This document shows, piece by piece, positions 25,017-35,291 of a stretch of 64,000 nucleotides of DNA (the first letter of the stretch is position 1; the number at the start of each line of letters is the position of its first letter). The stretch comes from Acanthaster planci (taxonomy: Eukaryota > Echinodermata > Asteroidea > Valvatida > Acanthasteridae): NCBI RefSeq assembly GCF_001949145.1, contig NW_019091371.1:970784-1034783 (forward strand), read 5' to 3'. The notes under the pieces are model-generated. The model was not told the DNA's origin and made no database searches. It saw only the letters and a list, made by a program, of their open reading frames with translations. The position numbers and the translations under genes were made by a program.

Positions 25017-25178
25017 TGATCGAGTGGTTAAGACATCTGCACTAGTAAGCAGGAGGTCGTGGGTTCGAGTCCCACCCGAGTAAGCTTATGAGGTTTTTTC
25101 GCAAGCTCTCAGACAAGCACTGAGCATGCAGTGCTTATTAATATATGTTGGGTAAGGGCAAACCCGTTGTATATAATT
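25017..25178 (+). mobile_element. tRNA-derived SINE, plus-strand member of an inverted pair
   Basis: It carries GAGTGGTTAAGACATCTGCA (A-box region) and a perfect B box GGTTCGAGTCC at 25062-25072, then the same tail as its partner, ending GGGCAAACCCGTTGTATATA. Over about 160 bases it is nearly identical to the reverse complement of 24769-24940. Just outside it, TTTTCAAGATGTATTTTTGC (24993-25012) is mirrored by GCAAAAATACATCTTGAAAA (25192-25211). Confidence 0.82.
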
Positions 25179-26281
25179 AACATCTCCCCAACGCAAAAAT
25201 ACATCTTGAAAATATATACATGTACATGTATATCCACCATTAACTGTGCCCAAGGCGCTACATTATGATTACCCTGGTTACCTGTCCTACAGCCTGATGC
25301 TGCCATTTTAGGTGCAATGGCTGATTAACCGAACAGAACAACTATTTCTGTTCTCAACAATACTCATCTACCTTTACATGTATGTACCCCTGGCTGGGAG
25401 AGGGAAGTAAGAATAAATTAAATTGCCCAAGGTTACAATAGAATCTGCTCTTTTGATGTCACAGTTGGTCATAAAAGTAAAAAATAATTCACACAAATAT
25501 TATTGAAAGTCCCAATTGGCTACCAGACCACCGGATACAAATATGAATGAAGATTAAATGAAGATACAACCTTATTTAAAATTAATGGGATAAGTGTCCA
25601 TTTTGAATGAATTTGAGGGAAAAAAGTGATTTTTGGGACAAGCTTTGGCCACCCATAGGGGTGTAGGCAAAATGAAAGTGGTCTATACATGTAGGTGCCT
25701 AGTTCCTGGATTTGAACCCTCAACCTTATTTTCAGAAGTTACGAAACCTAACTATTAGGCCAAATACATGTATCTTGTGTAAACTGTTTATTACGGCTAA
25801 CAGTTATATGTTTATTTTAATTTTAATCTCAATAATTAATAATCTGGTCATTCAGCTTTGACTTTGATGGGTTTGAAGATATTGTGCATACAATGGATAG
25901 CCATTTGGTCAAATTTACAAATTGAATTTACTGATGCTGCTCTGAGCTTTAAGATCCAAATGCAGTACTGAACTTAAATGGTCTGGCAGTGTGAGTGCAA
26001 GTGAGATTATTAACATTATGGAATATATTGTGCAGAGTGCTGGAGTATGCTGCAGTTCCAATCCATTCATTATCCGCCTGTACTGTGCAGAAACCTCAAC
26101 AAGAGTATACTCGCACATTGGTTAAGGTGCAGACAAGTGGTTGCAGATAAGACTTCAAATTAATGTATGCACAAAAATACAAATGTGTACAAGTAAAAAC
26201 TAACTAAATAAAACGAAAGAAAGAAAAAAAAAATAAAAAGTACATGTAAGGAACATGTTACATGTTGTTAGTTACGATAGA

Positions 26282-27200
26282 GTGGTTATCTACATTTAAG
26301 GCTGGCACCATTCACTCTGGACTTAAAGATATCCTGGGTTGGTGACTTAACAACTTGCTTGGACAGTGTGTTCCAGAGGCGAATGGTGTCTAGGAAGAAG
26401 GAGCCCTTTAACCACTTTGTGCCGGGGCATTTTTCAACGTTGATGATGCTGGGCCGGCATGACTATCATTATTCCGTTTTCAAAATCCTTCAAAAATTCA
26501 TCGTTCCATTTAACAGTCATTTATAGCCGCACAAAGTAATCTTTAGGCACTACTCTAAGTTGACAGGTGACCTTCATTGACACCCGAGTATTTCAGCCAG
26601 GCCTGTAGCCTTGTAAACAGAGCCCAGATTGTGGGGTGTTATACAACTGTCTTTTGTTCACGAACCTGGCTCAGTGCACTGCTGACCTCTTTTCAATAGG
26701 GGCCAAATTACTGTGCAGCGGTGCTGTGTGGCTCATCGCTGCGGTGGTGGAATGCTTTTGTCCCCGGTGGTAATCCGCTTGCTTTCAGTGCCCCAAACCC
26801 TGGTATACGGTTTCAAAACAACGCTGGATTATCACCACTTTTGAGTGTGAAAAATGCCAGTAATGCCCAGCAGCCTGGTCTTTTGTTCGGAGTACGATCT
26901 TTTGTTACAGGGCCCTGTTTCCTTTGTCCAAGTTCGGAAACCCCGGCCACGCATATAAACCGTACAGCTCCAATTTCGGAGTCCCTGGCAGGTAGTGGTT
27001 AATAAGGTTGTATGAGTGCGTGGGATGAGGAACTTGTGGCTGTTTCCTGTGGTACATGAATTGACCTAGATGAGCTGATTGTCAGGGATGTCAGTGAGTT
27101 TGTTAGTGATCTGATACATTATTGCGACTTTGGAAACAGCTCGTTTAAGACTGGCTTAAGAGCATGGACAAGACTAATGCTCGAGCCACAGGCGTTTCAT
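26282..27200 (-). pseudogene. LINE reverse transcriptase C-terminal fragment, split by the TTAA element
   Basis: On the minus strand, from about 27110 down to 27003, the translation includes LTDIPDNQLI and later FLIPRTHTTL. After the transposon, 26407 to 26282 continues IKGSFFLDTIRLWNTLSKQV and ends at a stop after FKSRVNGASLKCR. The pattern RTHxxxxxxSFFxxTIxLWNxLP is the usual C-terminus of non-LTR retrotransposon polymerases. Below 26282 the strand runs into an A/T-rich simple stretch (26190-26240), the expected 3' tail. Only the 3' end of the element is present. Confidence 0.8.
26412..26998. mobile_element. piggyBac-like TTAA element, copy 2 (587 bp), inserted in a LINE
   Basis: The element is flanked by TTAA on both sides (26408-26411 and 26999-27002). 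Its termini are CCACTTTGTGCCGGGG and, reverse-complemented, CCACTACCTGCCAGGG: inverted repeats of the form CCACTNNNTGCC. A TTAA duplication is diagnostic of the piggyBac superfamily. Removing the element plus one TTAA rejoins the minus-strand LINE reading frame exactly, which proves both borders. It has no transposase, so it is non-autonomous. Confidence 0.88.
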
Positions 27201-27726
27201 CTCCTGAGCCGGTCAAACACATACTGTATTTATTCCCATTCATAAATACCTTTTTAGTAAGAGAGTCAAAAGAAGTTAATATGTGATGGATTTCCAGCGA
27301 TTTTGTTCAGAGTTTTACTTTAATTTTCTGGAACGCCCGTGTCCATTTTATGGTACATTCCTTGTGCAAATTGTCAAGTTGGCATGCAGGTAAAGCCGTG
27401 TGCACACAGACTCTTGACCAATGAAAATTGATTAAACTGTGTTGCATCCAGGTGCCAGTGCATGATTTACACAGCGGGCATTATCATATCTCAGCAGGCA
27501 TTATCAAATGTTAATACGCGGTCAAGTTGCACGTTGTTGAATAGGCAGACTGTCTGAGGTATTTATGCATTGTCCTTTACATTGAAGAATTTTTGGCTGT
27601 GAATAGTTTTTTCATTTATTAAGGCAAGGTTGTATCACTTTTTCTGGCAGGTTTGTAATGTTAATAGCTTTTTGTTGCAAGGATGGGTAGAGGCATAAAA
27701 GAATGACGTTTACTGTCTTGTCACAG

Positions 27727-27789
27727 ATAACCCAGTTGAGAGTGACTCCAGATTTTATGATTCGCACGCTGAAGGCCAGCAACCAAGAG
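27727..27789 (+). CDS. PTP exon e: strand ending DFMIRTLKA
   Basis: A short 63-base exon, acceptor TGTCACAG and donor GAG|GTGGGT. It reads ITQLRVTPDFMIRTLKASNQ plus E, matching the family segment with pattern (D/Y)(F/Y)xxRxLxL. Phase 0 on both sides, which fits the exons before and after. Confidence 0.9.
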
Positions 27790-29452
27790 GTGGGTACCTA
27801 TCACAGTAAGGATAATTACAACATTGAATGTTGGAACTCCATAGGGTTCAATTTTAATTTAGTTCATTTTCACACCACATTTGATCTGACCATTAAATTG
27901 AAATTTCAGACCATTTCTCACTGGCATTGGCAGGGAAATGCCTAGTGAAACCCTGTTAATGTACATGTACTTGCATTATTTTCAATTATTAAACTTTTCC
28001 AGGCAGGGGAATATACATGTATATATGATAGTATGTTTAAATTTTGAAATAACGATACTGTATCTCAGCCAAAATACAGCTGAAAAGGAAATTGATTGTT
28101 ATCTATTACGTAGGCCAGCTACATTGTAGTGTACAAATATATTTTGATGTATTCACTTCTTTTTAGTGGTGTTGAGTAAACAAACAACCTTTTTCTTTTT
28201 GCTAATTGTCACGTAAAGTTCAGTCAAAAATAACAAAAGAGAGTGACCTGGTTTGAGGTAATAGGAAATAGAAATATTTTTCTTTAAAGTATCTTTGCAG
28301 TGCATGTTACAACTTTCAGTTAAGCATTTTAAGAATTATTTTGACATTTAAATGTTCCTTGGATTAGGGTTATGGTGATTAATAATCGAGTTGTTCTGAA
28401 TAATTTGAGCAAAACTGACATTTTTTTGTTGATGGGCATGATGATCAACTGTAAAAAAGGACAAAGGCATTTCTCAGTTTGACACCTGGGACAAGACTTT
28501 CCTCTTACAAATATGCCTGAAGGGTGACACCTGGTAGTAGCATCCAGTTAGTTGGAAGAGCTTGGAAGTTCTTTTCTGGTTGGAATGTATGGGCCCTTCT
28601 AGTCAGATGGCTCAAATAGAGACATGTATCAGTATGCTTACAGATGGAGCTGCATTTATTTGTACATTTAGGCTCAAATCAAATAAGTTTAAAGGCCTGA
28701 CATTGCAACCAAGCAGTATCTTTCTCTTCTTAATCAACCGATCAATCACGTGTTGTAATCAGTACTTGTACCTTGTGATCAATTACAAATATCCCCAACA
28801 CTCAAGGACCTGATATTAAGAATGTGTGTGGAATCTAATGCAGGCTCAAGCCTTACCACAGCCTGTTATTCCTCACTTCCAAGGAGTCAAGCAGAGGAAA
28901 TGCAGAGGGTACCCTTCGGGTTTCAATTTGCAAATGAAATCCCTAATCCCCACTCTTTAAGTGTCAAAAACCGCAGATTTTATAAGCAAAATGTAAGTTT
29001 TGCTTTCTATTGACGTAAATGAGTTTATAAAGGTTTGCAGAGGGATGATTGTCTCAAGTTGAAGATTAACCATGAGCATCTTCACTGCAAAATCCAATCC
29101 ATAATAAATGATAGTAGTCATTTTATAATCTAGCACCTGGTGGAGTAAACACAGATCTACATTACTTACATGTTTGTGTAACTATATGTACCAGTACATG
29201 TGCAATTGTTATTTTGTGGGCTTTTTGACTGCCAAATTCATGAACCCAGTACAGTTATGACAGTTTTGGGATTAGAATACTCCTTGACAGCGCACAAGCA
29301 CTGTGAGTGCCAAATCCAAAGACATTGTGTGATTAGCAGGATGGGAGGGGGAATTAAAGTCTTCTAAATTCATCCATACAAAATGACTGAGATGTAAGTA
29401 ATTCCTTCAAATTTTGCCTGTTTAACAAGCCACTGTGTTTAATCAGATACTC
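27790..29452. other. Intron sequence, nothing recognised
   Basis: Between PTP exon e and the DIRS element. No motif, repeat partner or conserved frame found. Confidence 0.6.
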
Positions 29453-29603
29453 CACTGTGACGTCAAAAGAGTCCACTGCACTCATCCCACCAAAACAGTC
29501 GCTATTTATGCAAATTTCCTTTCACGCCTTTTGCGATTTACTAAAACTTTGATCAACCGCAGTGGATCCTCTAGTTCTACAATCCAGAGCAGCACTGCGA
29601 CCG
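29453..29603 (+). repeat. DIRS left inverted terminal repeat
   Basis: Its reverse complement aligns with 35155-35291: both contain GCTCTGGAT, GGTTGATCAAAGTTTTAG, GCAAAAGGCGTGAAAGGA, AACTGTTTNGG-like and GGACTCT in the same order. The shared length is about 150 bases with moderate divergence. Confidence 0.85.
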
Positions 29604-30158
29604 CTACGTTCGCCCTTTTTTGTTAGTGCCATTTCTAATGGACGTGTCATTTTTGGCATCTTCGAATTCTTCGAGTTTTCCGTATCGCTATTTCCTCTTT
29701 GGTATCCTGATCAACCATACATTTAAAATATTATTAATAAACTGATTATTATTACTCTATGTCCCTTGTTCTTTAATATGTGTCATTACCCTGGTTTAAG
29801 CAATTTTTGTCGATTTAGTTGTGACACACTTTGTTCTTCCCCCCTGCTATGCCACAACCCATTGTATGCTTATGTGCATACATCCAGGTTTCTTCATGTT
29901 GGTTTTGCGAGGTACTTTTATAGGGTCAACCGGGCAACTCTGTTACAGTCGGGGGCTGGCTCTGTCTGTTTAACCTGATCTACAGCTGCGTTTCTACCAT
30001 TTGACCAGGATACTAACAAGGATATCGGATACCTGGTCACATGGGGATCCACTGCCCGAGCGACATGCAGGCTGCTGACCAAGCTGACGTTGCCTCGGTC
30101 CCCCTGCCATGTCAGATGAAGAGATAGACTTTGTGGTCAGTCTTGCACCTACAGAGGC

Positions 30159-30794
30159 ATGTCTTCCGTTGCTCCTGAAAGACAAGATTCAGATCCTGCG
30201 TCTGCCTGCCCTGTCACCGACCAAAGAGGATTTGCCCTCCTTCAAACGTCATATGGACAGACTGGAAGCCCCAGTGCCAGTTCTCCAGTGCTTCCTCTAG
30301 ACCGTTCCTGCATGGAGACATTTAAGGTTTTATTCTACTCAAGAAAATGGCACTCCCACCCAGAGAGAGCCTGGAACTACTTCCGGTGTCCCTGGAACAA
30401 CTGCGATTTCTTGTCTACTGACAGATCGCTGCTGACTCAGCCAAGTCTTCAGGTAAAAGCACCTTCAAAGACCAACCTGGAGCTTACCTTATCCAGGCTG
30501 GATAGAGCTCCTTGTCATGGTCTCCGATGTGCTGCATTCCTCTCATCCTTATCAGAGTATATTTCCTATACCTGTGAAGAAGATGCTCCTGTCTCTCCAG
30601 ACCTTGCCATTGTTGCACTCAGGGCCCTGAACAAGAATGTTAATTCTGTCTTCGAGAAGTTCTCACGGATTTCCTGCCCAGCCATATCTTCCTGCAGAGC
30701 CCACGCTCTTGAGGCAATGAACATTCTGTGCGAGGGCATGAAAGAAAGACTTATTTGTAGGGCACTTCATAGAGATGATGCAATCGCAGGCTAA
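30159..30794 (+). pseudogene. DIRS gag-like ORF
   Basis: A 211-codon open frame between the left terminal repeat and the RT region, ending ALHRDDAIAG. It shows no zinc knuckle or recognisable enzyme motif. Assigned as the gag-like ORF from position and composition; DIRS gag proteins are poorly conserved. The stretch 30800-31185 between it and the RT is probably its damaged continuation. Confidence 0.65.
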
Positions 30795-31185
30795 ACACAT
30801 TGAAACTACTCCAATGCTCAGTTTCCCTGATCCACCTCTGCCTCGTCTTTGCTCGCAATCGGCTCAACAGACCAGAACCCCACCTTCACAGCACTGCTCT
30901 GATCGCTACTCTTCCTAATCATTTAGTCTCCCGCCCCCCAGTGCCAGTCAAGTCTCACTCTCCCCTCTTGTTTTCAGCCAGCTCAAACATATCAGAAGAC
31001 TTGAAGACCGAGAGAGAACATCCAGTGCCTCCCCCAACTGTCTGGGGGCCATCGCAGATGAGTACCTTGATTCACATTACTGAACCTGTCAGGGCCACCT
31101 ACAGTTCTACACATGGTTCTAGCAGGACACCACATCGGAGAGAGGGGTTCTCGCAACTGTCTCCTTTGGCTATTCCCTCAAATTC

Positions 31186-31829
31186 ATGAATGTCCCTCCA
31201 TCAGACCCTATCCTCCTCCTGACGCCAATCCGTTGCGACAAAAACAAGTGGCTAGCACTGGATTCAGAAATAAACTCTCCTCTTCTGAAATGGGCATCAT
31301 TCCTACTTCCCGAAATGACAACAGGTTATTTTTTAAACTTTCTTCTCACACTAAAGAAAGAACGTGGCAAGTGGTGCCCTGTCATCAACCTGAAGCTGTT
31401 AAACAGGTTCATCCACCCCGGAAGGTTCCGTATGGAAACGCTTTGAACATTGACATGATCCTTGCCGTTATCAGCCTGGGCCTTGATGGTGGATTTGAAA
31501 GATGCCTACATGTACCTTCACATACTGATCCGCCCATAGGACCGCAACTTCCTCCGCTTTATTTACAACAGAAGAACCTTCAAGTTTTCGGCCTTGCCGT
31601 TCTGCCTCTCAACGTCCCCAAGGGTCTTCACTCAAGCAGCCAAAATTGTTGCCACCTACCTTCGCCGGTTAGACGTCCTGATATTCCAATATCTCAATGA
31701 CTGGCTCATCATAGGCCGATCTCCAGACGAGGCTGCAGCTTCCACTCACCTCACTTAGGAGCTTACCAGCCAGCTGGGGTTTCTCATCAGTCACGAGAAG
31801 TCAAGACCACTTCTTACCCAGGATTTGAC
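31186..31829 (+). pseudogene. DIRS reverse transcriptase, first part
   Basis: It reads LKKERGKWCPVINLKLLNRF then FRMETL (to 31443). After a frame change it continues MVDLKDAYMYLHILIRP, stop, DRNFLRFIYNRRTFKFSALP, and FQYLNDWLIIGRSPDE. DLKDAY holds the first catalytic Asp. The YxDD box at 31690-31701 reads YLND, where DIRS and Ngaro elements usually have YLDD, so the first Asp of the pair is lost. Broken at 31829 by the insertion. Confidence 0.85.
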
Positions 31830-31832
31830 TTA

Positions 31833-32762
31833 AGGAGCGTCTCAAAATTTGGAACGGTCGGAAGGTTCCCATTGGCATGCTGTGTTCTCATTCTGGAACA
31901 GTCGGCCGTTCCGTTGGGAATGTACCACATGGAACGCAGTGTTCCCTTGTGAGAATAGTCCAATGGGAACACCCATTCCCATCGGAACGTCTCCATTCGG
32001 GTAGCTTCATATTGCCCATGTACAAATTTTTACTTAGCCAATGTTCAAAAACGGCGCCTGCCATGACAAACGAGCGTAGGTAAACTACTTTGCTTTTAAG
32101 ATAGGCTTAATTTTGAATGAGAATTGGAAGTAAACTGAAGATGGAATGTGATGTGGTAAAATTTCTTAATGTGACTGCGATACAAAGTGAAAATCACTAC
32201 GTGCTGACTTCATGCAGAGTACATGTATATGTCGGTGTGTGTATCACTGGGCTGTAGGCTGCAATACCAACGTCGAGCTTAATTGCCTGAGTCATGTCGT
32301 TCAACCTTTTCCGTGATACTTGAAGACCTCACCCTGCACCCCTTCAAATACAGGTTAGGTTTTTAAATTGTTTCTGATATGATAGAGCACTTATGAGTGG
32401 AAACATTGCGATGACAAATCCCTCTATCACGCAAACCTGACAATGAATAAAACACAAGTACAGACGTTAACATTAACACAAAATTAACAGTGTCCAGATA
32501 TACTGTAAAGTCATTGCATGGTAAGCTATGCCATGGTGAATATGGAAAAGAAAAACGAGAGAAAAGTTAACCTTCTGGAGGAGTAAATCGCAAAATTTGC
32601 CATCCTTCAGACTCAGGGTCAATGGAACGAATGCCAAAATCTTTCTTCCCAATTGCGAATGTAACTGCAGGACCGTTCTACTGGGAATACACGATGGAAC
32701 ACCAGCGTTCCAGTGGGAACGGTCCGACAGAATGGGAACCTTCCTGATTTTTGAGACACTCT
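31833..32762. mobile_element. 930-bp TIR element nested in the DIRS RT
   Basis: It is flanked by CTTA on both sides (31829-31832 and 32763-32766). The left end is AGGAGCGTCTCAAAA and the right end, reverse-complemented, is AGAGTGTCTCAAAA. Subterminal GGAACGGTC/GGAAGGTTCCCATT motifs are repeated in both orientations near both ends. Removing it plus one CTTA restores the DIRS reading TQDLTYLGAVLDLCQG. No transposase is present. A 4-bp CTTA (or 3-bp TTA) duplication is compatible with more than one superfamily (PIF/Harbinger uses TWA); I leave it unassigned. Confidence 0.85.
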
Positions 32763-32766
32763 CTTA

Positions 32767-33880
32767 CCTTGGTGCGGTCCTCGACCTCTGCCAGGGCCTC
32801 ATCACTCCGACTCCCAAACGCATCATTATGCTCATGGATTGCATCCGTCTCTTCATATCTCGCCAATTGGCCCCAGCTCAAGCATGGCTATGCTTCCTCT
32901 GCGTTATGGCAAGTCAGGTGGACCTAGTGCCCTTTTGCCATCTATACATGAGACCTATTCAACTCCTCCTACGAGCATTCTTCCGACCCAAATGGGATCC
33001 GATCAATCTCCTAGTTGCTATTATGGATCTCATCCCCCCTCATCTTCGTTGATGGCTATTACGAGACTATCTAGACTGCTGCCTGCCTTTCCCGAAGATG
33101 GATCCTCAAGTAACTATTGCCACCGGATCCTCAAGTAACTATTGCCACAGATGCGTCCCATCTCAGATGGGGTGTCTCCCTTCCCCTTCCAAGTCTCAAT
33201 TCCTTGGACGCCACATCAGCATCTTGGAACTTGATCCGATCCTACAACTAGACAGTCATTGCATACATAAGCCACTGCATACGCCTCTGCCTCCTGACAA
33301 GACAGATGCTTCTCTGGGCGTGGGACTTTGGGATTAGCTTACAAAACAATTCATATCCTGGGTACCAGCAATACCGTATGCTCTCTCAGATCTGTCCAAC
33401 CCTGTGGACTCTGCACCACAATGTGGCCCAGTCAATCTTTGAAGCACTTGACAGACCATATATGGATCTCTTTGCCTCGCCAGAGAATGCCCAACTACCA
33501 GTGTTCTGCACCAGGTTCCCTCACCCGAAAGCCTGCATGTCAGATTTTCCTCGTGTCAGCTGCGAAGGGATGCTCGGCTATGCCTTTTCCCCGATATCCC
33601 TAATCCCAGCAGTACTGTCGAAGTACTATAAGGTTGATCGAGAACATTACCAAGTCCTTCTCATTGCTGCGTTCTGGCTTCACCAACCCTGGTTTCCTCG
33701 GCTGATCAGACTCCTATTTCAGGTTCCGCTCATCCTCGCAATCAGACTGAACCTTTTCCATCAACCAAAGTCCAACATTCTGTACCCACAGCCAGCAGAC
33801 CTCCACCTGACCTGCTGGCCATTGTCCAGTGATCATTCTGCGCAGCAGGCCTTTCTGATGAAGCTGCTGAAATGGCCGCA
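32767..33880 (+). pseudogene. DIRS reverse transcriptase end and RNase H
   Basis: It resumes as YLGAVLDLCQGLITPTPKRI, then WLCFLCVMASQVDLVP and YMRPIQLLLRAFFRPKWD. RNase H follows with an interrupted TDAS motif near 33140 and a downstream core PYMDLFASPENAQLPVFCTR, then YAFSPISLIPAVLSKYY. DLFAxxxN and YAFPP are DIRS/Ngaro RNase H landmarks. The element is frameshifted by a 25-bp tandem duplication at 33101-33150. Confidence 0.83.
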
Positions 33881-34960
33881 AGGGGCAGATGCCAGTCAAC
33901 TTGCAAAGTTTACAACGGCAGAATACGACATTTTGCTTCATGGCTTGAAAGTCAGAGTGTGGCTCCAATCAAAGCATCTGTAACTCTGGTTGCAGACGTC
34001 TTCCTGTGCTTGTTTAACTCTGGGCTACAGGTAGCAATCATCTGTAAATGCCGTTTCACCATCACAGCTCCATGGTGGCTTCCTACACAGCTCCTCTCTA
34101 TCGGACAACAAAGCCCTCAACTCTCCTGCAAGCACCTCTTTCGTGGTATGTTCACTGAACCTCCCCCCCTCTAGACAGCTCATTTCATCCTAGGACTTAT
34201 CCTGTGTGCTTCAGTTCCAGGCGGATCAACCCCTCGGACCCCTCAGTGATGACCCCTTACTGCACACCTTCGTGAAGTTGGCTTTCCTCCTTGCTGTAAC
34301 CACTTCACGCTAGGCACATAGCTGTGAGCGCAGTCCATCACTGACAGTCACATCAGGTGGGAGCCACAGGGCGTGCATTTCATCCCGGCTTTGGGCATCC
34401 TCACTAAAACTCAATCAGAATCATTCCACCCTCCAGACATTTTTGTACCTGACATCACTAAGCACTCTGGGTCTACTGATGAAAAACCATGGTGCCCTGT
34501 TTAAATTCTTCAATGGTATCTGTGAGGACTCGGAGCTTGAGAGGCACATTTTACTTCTCAGCTTTTGATCACCCCAGTAAAGCCTCACCAACCAGCATTC
34601 AGAGACATGGGCTGTCTCAGCCGTCAAGTTTGCCAGCCCTGAATGGCTGACTTCACTGGATGTCGAAACACACTGCCTTATCAGAGCTTATGACGTCAGG
34701 GCAGTGTCTACCTTATGGGCATACATGTACATGTACTTCTAGAGCGTCCCAATGGAGGACATTTGCTACGCAGCATGCTGGAAATTACCACCAACTTTCT
34801 CTTCATGCTACCCGAGTGACGTCTTACAGAGAGACTCTATGCCGAGGCTTCGAGGACTATCGCTGGGGCGGGCCCAGGCAGTTCAACCTGATGACTTTCT
34901 CCTCTTGTTGGTGAGTTCCCAACATCTCCTTATCTCCTCTTGATTATCCTAGACCCTGAT
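33872..34960 (+). pseudogene. DIRS tyrosine recombinase
   Basis: The SAM-like N-terminal part reads STCKVYNGRIRHFASWLESQ, then VTLVADVFLCLFNSGLQ. The catalytic region includes LAFLLAVTTSR then a stop at 34310-34312 where RASEL-type elements continue. Next come FHPPDIFVPDI and YDVRAVSTLWAY at 34689-34724, where the conserved His of HxxR is Tyr. Last is CWKLPPTFSSCYPSDV with the candidate nucleophile Tyr at 34809-34811. The start overlaps the RNase H frame, as usual for the family. It is inactive. Confidence 0.83.
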
Positions 34961-34993
34961 AATCACATCCTATTTTGTCACATTAGTGCACCT

Positions 34994-35077
34994 TACTGTT
35001 TGGGTAAGATGAGTGTTATGGACTACTCCCCCACAGCAGTGTGGGAGAGTCTCCTAGGGAATACCTACCCAAACAGT
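34994..35077 (+). repeat. DIRS internal complementary repeat region
   Basis: ACTGTTTGGGTAAG followed by a GGACT-CTCCC block at 34994-35033 is a direct copy of the right terminus (35249-35290). Immediately after it, 35036-35077 is an inverted copy (GCAGTGTGGGAGAGTCTCCT, then CCTACCCAAACAGT). DIRS elements carry an internal complementary region used to circularise and prime the DNA; this fits that role. Confidence 0.75.
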
Positions 35078-35154
35078 CGGCTCCCGCCCATCATCCCCAC
35101 TTGGGCTCAGTTTTTACACATGTATGCTCCGAAAAAGGACGAACACGGTGGCGC

Positions 35155-35291
35155 CGTCGCTCTGGATGGTAGCACAAAAGGGGCACTAGGGTTGATCAAA
35201 GTTTTAGCGAATGGCAAAAGGCGTGAAAGGACATTCACTTAAGTAGCAACTGTTTGGGTAAGTATTCTTTAGCGGACTCTCCCACACTGCC
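35155..35291 (+). repeat. DIRS right inverted terminal repeat
   Basis: Inverted partner of 29453-29603. It contains GTTGATCAAAGTTTTAGCGA, then GGCAAAAGGCGTGAAAGGAC and the ACTGTTTGGGTAAG end unit that also occurs twice more just inside (34994 direct, 35036-35077 inverted). Confidence 0.85.

Larger units (their letters stand above)
29453..35291 (+). mobile_element. DIRS-type tyrosine-recombinase retrotransposon, decayed (5.8 kb)
   Basis: Four features identify it. It has inverted, not direct, terminal repeats; a gag-like frame; an RT/RNase H polyprotein with the DIRS style (WCPVINLK, FRMET, SALPF, YLND, MRPIQ, DLFASPEN); and an overlapping tyrosine recombinase. There is no integrase or protease. 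DIRS elements replicate through a circular intermediate and integrate with the recombinase. Stops, frameshifts, a 25-bp duplication and a nested 930-bp element show this copy is dead. It sits in the 9.1-kb PTP intron, same strand as the gene. Confidence 0.9.

Noticed and set aside
24840-25080. tRNA genes at the A/B-box sequences
   Set aside because: No closed acceptor stem and both copies continue into the same non-tRNA tail, so these are SINEs.
30159-30794. A host gene of 211 codons
   Set aside because: It lies between DIRS terminal repeats in the gag position.
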